Source: Thermoleophilia bacterium (lineage in GTDB: Bacteria > Actinomycetota > Thermoleophilia > Gaiellales > Gaiellaceae). From it: a stretch of 64,000 nucleotides of DNA. Under the pieces are notes generated by a model. That model saw only the letters and a list, made by a program, of their open reading frames with translations, made no database searches and was not told the origin of the DNA. Of the stretch, positions 16,088 through 24,179 are shown piece after piece. The stretch lies in assembly GCA_017882605.1 (NCBI GenBank), contig JADGPE010000001.1:1-64000 (forward strand). The letters are read 5' to 3'. The position numbers and the translations under genes were made by a program. Position 1 is the first letter of the stretch, and the number at the start of each line of letters is the position of its first letter.

Positions 16088-17347
16088 ATGGCCGAGCGCA
16101 TCGTCGTTGTCGGTGGAGGCTTCGGAGGGCTGCTCGCGGTCCGGGGCCTCCGCCGCGCCAACGTCGAGGTGACGCTCGTCGACCGGCAGAACTTCTATCT
16201 CTTCCAGCCGCTCGCCTACCAGGTCGCGACCGGATCGCTGTCGTCGGTCGAGGTTGCGGTGCCCTTGCGGCAGATCCTGCGACGCCAGCGAAACGCGCGC
16301 GTCATCCTCGGCGAGGTCGCCGGCTTCGACCTGGAGGCGCGGCACGTCTTCGTGACGAGCCTCCCCAACGGCGGGACGCTGACGCTCGACTACGACACCC
16401 TCGTCGTAGCCGGCGGCGCGCGCTACTCGTACTTCGGACACGACGACTGGGCGCCCTACGCGCCCGAGCTGAAATCGCTCGAGGGTGCGCTCGACCTACG
16501 AGATCGCATCCTGCGTGCGTTCGAGGCCGCGGAGGTGGAGCAGGACGAGGCGGCGCGTGCGGAATGGCTCACCTTCGTCGTGGTCGGCGCCGGGCCGACC
16601 GGCGTCGAGATGGCCGGCCAGATCGCCGAGCTCGGCAAGGACGTCCTGCACAGCGAATACCGCGCGATGGACACGCGGCAGACCCGGGTGCTGCTCATCG
16701 AGGCGACGGGCCGCGTGCTCGGCGCCTTTCCGCCCTCCCTCTCTGCGAGCGGCGAACGGCAGCTGCGTTCGCTCGGCGTCACGCCTCTGCTCGAGACGAC
16801 CGTGGTCGGGATCGACGCCAGCTCGGTGGAGGTGGAGACCTCCGACGGTGCGCGCTCGCGCATTCCCGCGCGCACGGTGATCTGGGCCGCGGGCGTCACC
16901 GCCTCACCGCTCGCGGGGCTGCTGGCCGCCGCGGTGGGCGCCGAGACCGACCGCGCAGGCCGCCTGACCGTCGAGCCAGATCTGACCCTGGCCGGGCATC
17001 CCGAGGTGTTCGCGCTCGGCGACATGGTCACCGTGCGCGGCCTGCAGCTCCACGGCGTCGCGCCCGTCGCGATGCAACAGGGCCGGCATGCCGCCCGCTC
17101 GATCCGAGGCAGCTCCCGGATGCCGTTCCGCTACCGCGACAAGGGCGAGCTCGCGACGATCGGGCGCTCACGCGCGGTCGGGGTCGTCAAGGGCACTCGC
17201 CTGAGCGGGTTCGTCGCCTGGCTGATGTGGCTCGCAATCCACATCGTCTATCTCGTCGGCTTCCAAAACCGGCTGCTCGTCCTGACCCGATGGACGTTCA
17301 GCTACCTGACGCGCGGCCGCGGCGCGCGCGTGATCCACCGCACCTAA
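16088..17347 (+). CDS. NAD(P)/FAD-dependent oxidoreductase, type II NADH dehydrogenase family
   Basis: 419-aa NDH-2-like flavoprotein that would pass electrons from NADH to quinone at the membrane. It has an FAD-binding IVVVGGGFGGLLAVRGL at the N-terminus, NFYLFQPLAYQVATGSL, the NADH-binding VVVGAGPTGVEMAGQIAEL (about 160-178), VFALGDMV and HGVAPVAMQQGRHAA. The C-terminal AWLMWLAIHIVYLVGFQNRLLVL is a membrane-binding segment typical of the family. The ATG follows the ogt stop immediately, so it is likely cotranscribed with sigma-ogt. It ends convergently, overlapping the next gene by 4 nt. Confidence 0.88.
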   Translation: MAERIVVVGGGFGGLLAVRGLRRANVEVTLVDRQNFYLFQPLAYQVATGSLSSVEVAVPLRQILRRQRNARVILGEVAGFDLEARHVFVTSLPNGGTLTLDYDTLVVAGGARYSYFGHDDWAPYAPELKSLEGALDLRDRILRAFEAAEVEQDEAARAEWLTFVVVGAGPTGVEMAGQIAELGKDVLHSEYRAMDTRQTRVLLIEATGRVLGAFPPSLSASGERQLRSLGVTPLLETTVVGIDASSVEVETSDGARSRIPARTVIWAAGVTASPLAGLLAAAVGAETDRAGRLTVEPDLTLAGHPEVFALGDMVTVRGLQLHGVAPVAMQQGRHAARSIRGSSRMPFRYRDKGELATIGRSRAVGVVKGTRLSGFVAWLMWLAIHIVYLVGFQNRLLVLTRWTFSYLTRGRGARVIHRT

Positions 17348-18060
17348 CGAAGAGCCTCCGCGACCGTGCGCACCGCCGCGTCGTAGGCGACGGCTGCGAG
17401 CCCTCCGCCCCACGTCAGGCGAGCGACGCCGAGCTCCTGCAGGTCGGCGGGCTCGGGCACGCCCCGGTCGACGATCACGTTCATCGGACCATCGATGCGG
17501 CGGGCGAGCTCCGGGATCGAGACGGGCGGACAGAGGATCGGGTACGTGCAGTCGGCGCCCGCGGCGAGGTACGCGTTTGCCCGGTCGACGGCCTCGTCGA
17601 CGTCGCCGCCGATGCGCAGGAACACGTCGATGCGGGCGTTCACGACGAGGTCCGGGACCGCCTCGCGGATCGCACCGATCGCCGCCACCTGCTCGTCGAG
17701 CGGCACGAGCCCGGCACGAGTCGAGTCCTCGAAGTTGATCCCGACGAGACCCGCGTCCCAGGCCGCGCGGGCAGTGCCGGCCGGGTCGCCGTAGCCGCGC
17801 TCGAGATCCGCGGTCACGGGCACGTCGACCGCCGCAGCGATCCGTCGTGCGGTCTCGACCATCTCGTCCCGCGGGGCCCGCTCGCCGTCCTCCCAGCCGA
17901 GCGCCCGCGCGACGGCCGAACTCGTCGTCGCGAGCGCACGGCAACCCTTGAGCCCGGCGAGAGCCTTCGCGCTCGCGACGTCCCAGGCGTTCGGCAGCAC
18001 GAGGAGCGGCGGCTCGAAGTGCATGCGCCGAAACGCCACGGCCTTGGCGTGCTGGTCCAT
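17344..18060 (-). CDS. Isocitrate lyase/PEP mutase family protein
   Basis: 238-aa TIM-barrel enzyme of the PEP mutase/isocitrate lyase superfamily. Characteristic segments are LLVLPNAWDVASAKAL, TTSSAVARALGWEDGE, VPVTADLERGYGD (metal-binding acidic motif), GINFEDST and VNARIDVFLR. Many such proteins cleave or form C-C bonds next to carboxylates, for example oxaloacetate or 2-methylisocitrate-type substrates. The exact substrate cannot be assigned, and the KKCGH motif of true isocitrate lyases is absent. It is convergent with the NDH-2 gene. Confidence 0.82.
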   Translation of the reverse strand: MDQHAKAVAFRRMHFEPPLLVLPNAWDVASAKALAGLKGCRALATTSSAVARALGWEDGERAPRDEMVETARRIAAAVDVPVTADLERGYGDPAGTARAAWDAGLVGINFEDSTRAGLVPLDEQVAAIGAIREAVPDLVVNARIDVFLRIGGDVDEAVDRANAYLAAGADCTYPILCPPVSIPELARRIDGPMNVIVDRGVPEPADLQELGVARLTWGGGLAAVAYDAAVRTVAEALR

Positions 18061-18078
18061 CTCAGCCGATTGCGAACG

Positions 18079-18627
18079 TCACCCGCCGCAGTTCTGCTTG
18101 CCCCACGCGCTCAGATGCTGCTCCGCGGCCTGGAGCTTCGGATCGGAGAACGCCTTCGCCGCCGACGTGAGCGCTGACAGCTGTGATGCCGTCGGAGCCT
18201 TTCCGGGCGTATAGCCGGCCTTCTGGATGGCCTTGACATAGCTCCCGAACGCCGACGCGATCGTTTCGAAGTCGGACCGGATCGCCGAGGGGGCCGCTTT
18301 CGCGAGCGCCTCGTACGCGTCGGCAACGGTGTTCAGATTCGACTTTCCGGAGCCGCTCGCCGCAGCCATCGCCTGCGAGAACTTCTTACCGACGCTCGCG
18401 AGCTGCACGCAGTTCTTCGCCGAGGCGAACGAGGCCGACCCGCTGCCGGTCGAGGTGACCGTGGTCGTCCCGCTCTTTGTCGCGGACGTCGTGGTCGTCG
18501 TCGTCGTCGTGGTCGTCGTGGTGGCGATCGAGCTCGTCGTCTCGGTGGCCGACTTCTTGCTGCCGCAGCCCACAGCCACGACGACGAGCACGAGCACGAG
18601 CACGATCCGGACCAACGTGAATCTCAT
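18079..18627 (-). CDS. Putative lipoprotein with a polythreonine linker
   Basis: 182 aa. The N-terminus MRFTLVRIVLVLVLVVVAVGC is a lipoprotein signal peptide with a cysteine for lipidation. A low-complexity Thr/Ser segment with twelve consecutive threonines follows, then a helical, alanine-rich extracellular domain with two cysteines (NCVQLASVGKKFSQAM and GKQNCGG). The track start at 18759 is too early. The ATG at 18627 has GGGGAAGG and GGAG just upstream. The polythreonine tract is encoded by a near-perfect ACC/ACG trinucleotide repeat (about 18490-18525) that could vary in length. Function unknown. Confidence 0.75.
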   Translation of the reverse strand: MRFTLVRIVLVLVLVVVAVGCGSKKSATETTSSIATTTTTTTTTTTTSATKSGTTTVTSTGSGSASFASAKNCVQLASVGKKFSQAMAAASGSGKSNLNTVADAYEALAKAAPSAIRSDFETIASAFGSYVKAIQKAGYTPGKAPTASQLSALTSAAKAFSDPKLQAAEQHLSAWGKQNCGG

Positions 18628-18713
18628 CTCCGACCTTCCCCTCTCGGTTGGCGCGTCACGATCCCGACCGATCGTAGGCACAACGAGCTCGAGCTTCAAC
18701 TCGCGACCGACGG

Positions 18714-19346
18714 CTATTCCGTGCTCAGCACGCCGACCAGACGGTAGCCCACCCCCCAAACGTTCTCGACCAGAGGCGTCTCGGCCCCCGACTCGCGCAG
18801 CTTACGGCGCAGCCTCGACGCGTGCGAGTCGAGCGTGCGGGTGCGCCCGGCGACGCGGTAGTTCCACACATCGCGCAGGAGCTCGCCCTTTGTGAACACA
18901 CGCTCGGGCTCGCGGGCGAGACAGAGGAGCAATTCGTACTCCTTCTGCGCGAGCTGGACACGCCTGCCGTCGACCCGGACATCGCGTGTCCGCGTGTCGA
19001 TGCGCACCGGCGGTGCCTCGACGACATCGTCGAGCCGGGGGCGGACGCGGCGCAGCACCGCGCGAATCCGCTCGACCAGCTCCTGGTACTCGAACGGGCG
19101 TGCGACGTAGTCGTCGCAACCGCTTCGAAAAGCATGGATGCGGTCGACCGCATCGGCCTGTTCGCGTCCGAGCACGATCACCGGAGCGCGCTTGACCCAC
19201 CGGTCGAGCCGCTCGACGTCGCCCGCCAGCACGAGATCGAACTGCCCGTGATCCGGCACGAGCTCGAAGCCGTCCCGCGGGAGGTGACGCTCGAGGAACC
19301 CGCGCGTTTCGGGCTCGGCATCGGTGAGGAGCAGCGCGGCGACCAT
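18714..19346 (-). CDS. OmpR-family response regulator with atypical receiver
   Basis: 210 aa with a receiver-like N-terminal domain and a winged-helix DNA-binding domain (VQLAQKEYELLLCLAREPERVFTKGELLRDVW and RTLDSHASRLRRKLRE ... ENVWGVGYRLVG). In the receiver the usual DLVLLD strand reads FDLVLAGD, so the phospho-acceptor position is glycine. The conserved lysine motif TKPF is ARPF, and the acidic pair is reduced to TDAEP. No kinase gene is adjacent. It probably works independently of phosphorylation. The ATG is preceded by TACCGT with a 7-nt gap, a leaderless-type promoter. Confidence 0.85.
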   Translation of the reverse strand: MVAALLLTDAEPETRGFLERHLPRDGFELVPDHGQFDLVLAGDVERLDRWVKRAPVIVLGREQADAVDRIHAFRSGCDDYVARPFEYQELVERIRAVLRRVRPRLDDVVEAPPVRIDTRTRDVRVDGRRVQLAQKEYELLLCLAREPERVFTKGELLRDVWNYRVAGRTRTLDSHASRLRRKLRESGAETPLVENVWGVGYRLVGVLSTE

Positions 19347-19386
19347 TGAAGCGACGGTAGCCCCGGCCGGCCGCCCTCACCAGTTG

Positions 19387-19442
19387 TCCATTCGCACGAT
19401 TCTGTGCCGATCGATCCTCAGGCGGCGAACGCGGCCATGTCG
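19387..19442 (+). repeat. 56-bp direct repeat, left copy
   Basis: Matches 20433-20488 in 54 of 56 positions by eye. The core includes GCCGATCGATCCTCAGGCGG. It lies between the response regulator start and the methyltransferase gene. See the findings for interpretation. Confidence 0.9.
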
Positions 19443-19494
19443 AGACGATCGAACGTGGACCGGGCGGTTCAGGCACCTCGGCTAGATTCCCGCA

Positions 19495-20430
19495 ATGCGT
19501 TGGCTGGCGAAGGCAACGATTCAGAAGGCGATGAGCGTGCTTCCTCAGCCGGACCGGTGGAACTACGTCCTGCAACGGCATGTGACGAAGCGGCTGCCCC
19601 GCCCCGACAATGACGTCACCGACAAGATCCGGTTGGCAATTCGACACCTGGAAGCGCTGCAACGCGTCAGTCCGGAACTCGATGTGACATCCACGCGGTT
19701 CTTCGAATTTGGGGCCGGCTGGGACCTGATCGTTCCGCTCGCGTTTGCGACACTTGGCGTTCGGGACCAGACTCTGGTGGACATCCGGCCCAACGCTCGG
19801 CTTGAACTGGTCAACGACGCAATCGCGCGGATAGGACCGCTGCTCGGGCGAACGGGCCGCAGCACTTCCCGCGATCTTGATCCAGCGCCGATCGCGTCGT
19901 TCGACGAGCTTCGAGAGCGTTTCGGTATCCGGTACGTCGCTCCGCTGGACGCGGCGGCGACCGGCTTCAGCGACGACACGTTCGACGTGATGACGAGCAC
20001 GTTGGCGCTCGAGCATATTCCGGCTCCTGACATCGAGGCGATCCTGCGGGAGGCGGTGCGCATCCTTCGCCCTGGCGGTCTATTCAGTGCGATCATCGAT
20101 ATGCAGGATCACTATTCGTTCATGGATCGCAACGTGAGCGTCTACAACTACCTCCGCTACGGCGACCGCACGTGGGGCTTGGTCAATTCCAAGCTCCACT
20201 ACCAGAACCGTCTGCGGAACTCCGACTACCTTGCTCTCGCGCGGGCCTCCGGCCTGGATCTCATGTTCGAGCAACCGACCGGGCCAACCGCCAAGGAGTT
20301 GGAGGCGTTGCAGTCGCTCCCGCTGGCGCCGCGCTTTCGCCACTACGAGAGGGACGACCTCGCGATCACCGACAGCCTGGTCGTGCTGCGCAAGCCGAGC
20401 CGCCGCAGCAGCGCCGCTGCAACGCCGTAG
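19495..20430 (+). CDS. Class I SAM-dependent methyltransferase in a repeat-bounded cassette
   Basis: 311 aa. A Rossmann methyltransferase core is visible: RFFEFGAGWDLIVPLAFATLG (motif I), LVDIRPNARLELV, DDTFDVMTSTLALEHIPAPD and EAVRILRPGGLFSAIIDMQDHYS. A C-terminal extension (VSVYNYLRYGDRTWGLVNSKLHYQNRL) resembles methyltransferases of glycan or small-molecule clusters; the substrate is unknown. Codon use looks less GC-biased than its neighbours (for example TTC GAA TTT GGG). It is the only plus-strand gene in a minus-strand stretch and is bracketed by 56-bp direct repeats, suggesting acquisition. TAGATT stands 6 nt before the ATG. Confidence 0.82.
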   Translation: MRWLAKATIQKAMSVLPQPDRWNYVLQRHVTKRLPRPDNDVTDKIRLAIRHLEALQRVSPELDVTSTRFFEFGAGWDLIVPLAFATLGVRDQTLVDIRPNARLELVNDAIARIGPLLGRTGRSTSRDLDPAPIASFDELRERFGIRYVAPLDAAATGFSDDTFDVMTSTLALEHIPAPDIEAILREAVRILRPGGLFSAIIDMQDHYSFMDRNVSVYNYLRYGDRTWGLVNSKLHYQNRLRNSDYLALARASGLDLMFEQPTGPTAKELEALQSLPLAPRFRHYERDDLAITDSLVVLRKPSRRSSAAATP

Positions 20431-20432
20431 CC

Positions 20433-20488
20433 TCCAGTCGCACGATTCGGTGCCGATCGATCCTCAGGCGGCGAACGCGGCCATGTCG
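20433..20488 (+). repeat. 56-bp direct repeat, right copy
   Basis: Second copy of the 19387-19442 sequence. It begins two bases after the methyltransferase stop codon and ends 8 bases before the end of the converging ubiB-type gene. The repeat period is 1046 bp. Confidence 0.9.
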
Positions 20489-20496
20489 CGGCAAGG

Positions 20497-22134
20497 TCAG
20501 AGGCGGCCGGAGCGGATGACGCCCCAGAGCAGCCAGACGCCCAGCACCGCGGAGAGCAGGAAGCCGAACACCGACACGACGTGCAGCCCGAGCACATGGG
20601 GGCCGCTCTTGGCGAAGATGCCGATCAGGCTCGAGCCGATCAGGCCGCCGGTGACGACGAGCGCGATCACCAGCCGGTTGAAGAGCGTGTCGAGCTTCGC
20701 CATCAGATCGTCCAGGCCCTTGTGCACGAAGCCGACCTCGATCTGACCGTCGCGCACCTGTTCGAGCGTCTCGTGGATCTGGTACGGCAGCTCCGTCGCC
20801 ATCTGGGTCAGCTTCCACCCCTCCCGCCGAGCACGCAGAGCGATCCGCCGAGGAGTGAAACGCTCCAGCATCAGGTCACGCGCGTAGGGCTGCGCGACCT
20901 CGAACACGTTGAAATCCGGGTAGAGCTCGATGCCCACCGAGCCCAGCGTCGCGATCGCCTTGTCGAGCATCACGAATCGCGTCGGGAGGCGCAGGTTCAT
21001 CGAATAGATCAGTCCGAACGCCTCACGGATCACCTGGATCGGATCGATCTCGCGCAAGCTCGCGCCGTAGTAGCGGTAGTACAGCTCGCGCAGCGCTGCA
21101 ACGAACTCCTCCTCGCGCTCCTTCGGGTAGCGCACGCCGAGGTCGGAAAGGCGCTTCGGGAGCAACTCGATGTTCTCCGAGGCAGCGTCGATGAAGAGTC
21201 GCGTCAGCTTCGTCATGTCGTCGTCGGTCAGCTTCCCGGTGAGCCCGAAGTCGACGAGCCCGATGCGCTCAGGCGAGAGGACGAGGATGTTCGCCGGATG
21301 CGGATCGGCATGGAAGAAACCATTTCGGAAGATCATCGTCATCCACGTTTCGGTGATCCGGTAGGCGAGATGCCGGCGCTGTTCGAGCGGCCACGCGTCG
21401 AGCTCGAGGTCGGCGAGCTGCACTCCGTCGAGGTACTCGAGCGTGAGCACGCGCGACCGTGTGTAGGTCCAGTAGACGCGCGGCACCGCGACGTGCGGGT
21501 GCCCGGCGAAATCCTTGTGGAACGCATCCGCGTTCCGTGCCTCGAGTCGGTAGTCGAGCTCCTGCCGGATCGAGCGCGCGAACTCGTCGACGAGCTCATT
21601 GGCGTCGATGAAGTCCAGCGCGCGAATCCGCTCCTTCACGAGCCGGGCCGCCTGGTACATGAGGACGAGGTCCGCCTCGATCTGCCGCGGCGCGTTCGGC
21701 CGCTGCACCTTGACGACGACGCGGCGGCCGTTCGGAAGCGTCGCGCGGTGCACCTGCCCGATCGACGCGGCGGCGAGCGGCTGCGGGTCGAACTCGGTGA
21801 ACAGCCGCTCGACCGGCTGTCCGAGTTCTTCCACGATCGTCCGTTCGACGTCCTCGTAGGCGAATGGACGTACGTCGTCCTGCAGGCCGCGCAGCTCCGC
21901 GATGATGTCGGGTGGGACGACGTCCGGCCGCGTCGACAGCAGCTGGCCGAACTTGACGAACGTGGGGCCGAGCTCGTCGAGCATCTCGCGCAGATGCCGG
22001 CCGCGCGCCGTACCCTCGACCGTCGGATCGATTGCCCTGCGGCCCTCGAGCGCATAACCGAAGCCGTGCCGGACCGCAACCTGGGCGATCTCGCTCAGGC
22101 GGCCCAGGCTGCGCTGCTTCGGGCGGGCTGCCAA
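20497..22134 (-). CDS. ABC1/UbiB (AarF) family atypical kinase
   Basis: 545-aa member of the UbiB family, which supports quinone biosynthesis or lipid trafficking. Family motifs are GPTFVKFGQLLSTRPD (KxGQ), PLAAASIGQVHRA (Ala-rich loop), VVVKVQRP, RSIRQELDYRLEARNA, GFFHADPHPANILVL and GLVDFGLTG. Two C-terminal membrane helices follow (LVIALVVTGGLIGSSLIGIF and VVSVFGFLLSAVLGVWLLWG). The frame opens with a TTG at 22134 and no ATG or GTG precedes it, so the exact start is uncertain. It ends beside the right copy of the 56-bp repeat. Confidence 0.9.
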   Translation of the reverse strand: MAARPKQRSLGRLSEIAQVAVRHGFGYALEGRRAIDPTVEGTARGRHLREMLDELGPTFVKFGQLLSTRPDVVPPDIIAELRGLQDDVRPFAYEDVERTIVEELGQPVERLFTEFDPQPLAAASIGQVHRATLPNGRRVVVKVQRPNAPRQIEADLVLMYQAARLVKERIRALDFIDANELVDEFARSIRQELDYRLEARNADAFHKDFAGHPHVAVPRVYWTYTRSRVLTLEYLDGVQLADLELDAWPLEQRRHLAYRITETWMTMIFRNGFFHADPHPANILVLSPERIGLVDFGLTGKLTDDDMTKLTRLFIDAASENIELLPKRLSDLGVRYPKEREEEFVAALRELYYRYYGASLREIDPIQVIREAFGLIYSMNLRLPTRFVMLDKAIATLGSVGIELYPDFNVFEVAQPYARDLMLERFTPRRIALRARREGWKLTQMATELPYQIHETLEQVRDGQIEVGFVHKGLDDLMAKLDTLFNRLVIALVVTGGLIGSSLIGIFAKSGPHVLGLHVVSVFGFLLSAVLGVWLLWGVIRSGRL

Positions 22135-22187
22135 GGCGAAAGTGTTGCACGAAGCTCGAGCATCGCCTGGGAGCGGGGCTCGGCCGA

Positions 22188-22637
22188 TCAGTGAATCCGC
22201 TGGATCGTCGCCTTCCAGGAGCCCTTGGGCGCCTGGACATCGACGCTCTCACCGAGCTTCTTGCCGAGCAGCGCCGATCCGAGCGGGGAGGTCGGCGAGA
22301 CCGTTCCCGCGCCGCCGACGGCGCTGATCTCGACGGTCATGGCCTGTCCGCCGTCGCCGGCGATGTCGACCACCGAACCGACGCCGACCTCGCCGGCGCC
22401 GGCGTCCTCGACGATCTGGGCACCGTCGAGCCGGGCCCGCAGCGTGCGAATGCGCGCCTCGAGCAGGCCCTGTTCGTTCTTCGCGGCGTGATACTCGAAG
22501 TTCTCCGAGAGGTCGCCGAACTCGCGAGCCTTCTTGATCGCGGCGATCACATCAGTGCGGCGCGCGCCTTCGAGGCCCGCGAGTTCCTCGCGCAACGCAG
22601 CCGCTTGCTTCTCGGTGAGCCTCTCCCCCTCTACCAC
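22188..22637 (-). CDS. greA: Transcription elongation factor GreA
   Basis: Stimulates RNA cleavage in backtracked RNA polymerase. The 149-aa protein has the N-terminal coiled coil (LTEKQAAALREELAGLEGARRTDVIAAIKKAREFGDLSENFEYHAAKNEQ), including the conserved acidic tip region FGDLSENFEY. A C-terminal FKBP-like domain follows with VSPTSPLGSALLGKKLGESVDV. The GTG start at 22637 overlaps the stop of the upstream helicase gene by 7 nt, so translation is coupled. Confidence 0.93.
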   Translation of the reverse strand: MVEGERLTEKQAAALREELAGLEGARRTDVIAAIKKAREFGDLSENFEYHAAKNEQGLLEARIRTLRARLDGAQIVEDAGAGEVGVGSVVDIAGDGGQAMTVEISAVGGAGTVSPTSPLGSALLGKKLGESVDVQAPKGSWKATIQRIH

Positions 22638-23800
22638 TTGGAGCGGCCTCCTCGCCGGCGCGACGTATAGACGACCCGTGGCTTCGCGACCTGCATGCCG
22701 GTCTCCTGGAACTTCTCCACGTGACCCTGCAACCGTGCGACGCGCGACACGTCGGCCTGCTGTTCCGGAAGCACGAGCGTGATGCCGACGCCGCCCTTGC
22801 CGGCGCGGCCGGTCCGGCCCACGCGATGGGTATAGACGTCGGGCTCTTCGGGCGGATCGAAGTTGATCACGTGGGTGATGTCGTCGACGTCGAGGCCGCG
22901 CGCGGCGACGTCCGTCGCAACGAGGGTCTTCACCTTGCCTGTGTCGAAATGGGAGAGCGCCTGTTCGCGCTGCGCCTGGCCCTTGTCTCCGTGAATCGCG
23001 ATCGCGTCGACATCGTGGCGGCGCAGCTTCTCGACGAGGCGGTCCGCGCCGGCCTTCGTGCGAACGAAGACGAGCACGAGCCCTCGCTCGGCATCGTTCA
23101 GCAGCTCGACGAGGGTCGAGACCTTGGTGTCGTTGGTGACCGACACGAAGCGATGATCGATCTCGCCGCTGCGCCGTTCGGCCGGCAGCTCACCCTCGAA
23201 CCGGGCCGGGAAGTGCGTATAGCGGCGGGCCAGCTCGCCGACCTCGCCGTCGAGCGTCGCCGAGAAGAACATCGTCTGGCGGTCCTCGCGCAGCTTCCGG
23301 ACGAGTCGGTCGACCTGCGGTTTGAAGCCCATGTCGAGCATCCGGTCGGCTTCGTCGAGCACGAGCACCTGAACGGCGTCGAGCGAGACGAGCCCGCGGT
23401 CGACGAGATCCTGCAGCCGGCCGGGCGTGGCGACAATCACGTGCGCGGCCTTGGCCTCGTTCGCCTGCGCCTTCAGCGGCACACCGCCGTAGACCGACGC
23501 GACCTTGATCTTGTCGCCGCTGATCAATGCGAACTCCTCCGTCACCTGCACGCAGAGCTCACGCGTCGGGACGAGCACGAGGGCAGCGGGACGCGGCTGG
23601 GTCGGGTCGACGCGCTCGAGGATCGGAATCGCGAACGCGAGCGTCTTGCCCGAGCCGGTCGGGCTCTTGGCCAGGATGTCGCCGCCACGGAGAGCCTCCG
23701 GGATCACGAGCGTCTGGATCTGGAACGGGGACTCGATCCCGCGCGCGGCCAACAACCGGCACACGGCCTCGGACACCCCGAGGGGACGAAAATCTGTCAC
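22631..23800 (-). CDS. DEAD-box ATP-dependent RNA helicase
   Basis: 389 aa with every DEAD-box motif: Q motif (FQIQTLVIPEAL), I AKSPTGSGKT, Ia VPTRELCVQV, Ib TPGRL, II VLDEADRML, III FSATL, IV LVFVRTKAGAD, V TDVAARGLD and VI HRVGRTGRAG. The short basic tail SRRRGGRSKW may bind RNA. The track starts at a TTG (23809), but AAGGAG ends immediately before that TTG. The GTG at 23800, 9 nt after AAGGAG, is the correctly spaced start. The leader carries a stem that buries this Shine-Dalgarno sequence. The gene is coupled to greA. Confidence 0.92.
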   Translation of the reverse strand: MTDFRPLGVSEAVCRLLAARGIESPFQIQTLVIPEALRGGDILAKSPTGSGKTLAFAIPILERVDPTQPRPAALVLVPTRELCVQVTEEFALISGDKIKVASVYGGVPLKAQANEAKAAHVIVATPGRLQDLVDRGLVSLDAVQVLVLDEADRMLDMGFKPQVDRLVRKLREDRQTMFFSATLDGEVGELARRYTHFPARFEGELPAERRSGEIDHRFVSVTNDTKVSTLVELLNDAERGLVLVFVRTKAGADRLVEKLRRHDVDAIAIHGDKGQAQREQALSHFDTGKVKTLVATDVAARGLDVDDITHVINFDPPEEPDVYTHRVGRTGRAGKGGVGITLVLPEQQADVSRVARLQGHVEKFQETGMQVAKPRVVYTSRRRGGRSKW

Positions 23801-23809
23801 TTGTCTCAA

Positions 23810-23846
23810 CTCCTTCGGACATCGAGATCGTGTGTCCGAGAAGGAG
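23810..23846 (-). promoter_or_regulatory. RBS-sequestering hairpin in the helicase leader
   Basis: In the mRNA (minus strand) CUCCUU (23846-23841), a 2-nt bulge CU and CGGACA (23838-23833) pair with UGUCCG (23821-23816) and AAGGAG (23815-23810) across an 11-nt loop. The 12 base pairs include the complete Shine-Dalgarno sequence of the helicase. This is direct sequence evidence for a structure that would block initiation when folded. Confidence 0.7.
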
Positions 23847-23859
23847 ACGCGATCTCACG

Positions 23860-23882
23860 GGAATGCGGCCTATCCGCATTCC
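23860..23882 (-). promoter_or_regulatory. Perfect 9-bp hairpin upstream of the helicase leader
   Basis: GGAATGCGG and CCGCATTCC are perfect complements around a 5-nt loop. It lies between the stop of the small coiled-coil gene (23919) and the RBS hairpin. No U-tract follows, so it may be a second leader stem, an attenuator or a weak terminator of the secDF operon. Confidence 0.5.
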
Positions 23883-23918
23883 GTAGACATCACGGTAGCA
23901 GCGGAAGCGGCGCGTGGC

Positions 23919-24179
23919 TCAGTCGCTGCCCGAGGAGCGGTCTTCGACGAGGCGCAGGCGGTGCTCGAGCTGGGCGACTCGAAGCTCGAGCTCGTCCCAT
24001 TCGTCGCGCGTCACGAGCCCGACCTCGCGGGCGAGCTCCTGGATGCGACGCTTCGAGCCCTCCCCGGCGCGGATCGCGTCGCCGCGCCAGCGTTGGCTCA
24101 GATCGTCGAACAGCGAGCGAAACTCGTCGAGCCTTGGCCCGAGCACGGCGATCAGCCGGTCGAGATCGCTATCTGGCAC
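23919..24179 (-). CDS. Small coiled-coil protein, UbiK/BMFP-like C-terminus
   Basis: 86 aa, highly charged and helical. The C-terminal part VTRDEWDELELRVAQLEHRLRLVEDR resembles the VTREEFD...LEARL end of the UbiK/YqiC (BMFP) family, which assists ubiquinone biosynthesis or associates with membranes. The resemblance is by eye and could reflect general coiled-coil character. It starts with GTG overlapping the secDF stop by 11 nt, so it is translated with the translocase operon. A ubiB-type gene nearby makes the UbiK idea worth testing. Confidence 0.6.
   Translation of the reverse strand: MPDSDLDRLIAVLGPRLDEFRSLFDDLSQRWRGDAIRAGEGSKRRIQELAREVGLVTRDEWDELELRVAQLEHRLRLVEDRSSGSD

Noticed and set aside
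20581-22194. 537-aa plus-strand ORF opposite the ubiB-type gene
   Set aside because: No recognisable domain, Arg/Glu-rich antisense composition; the minus strand has all UbiB kinase motifs.
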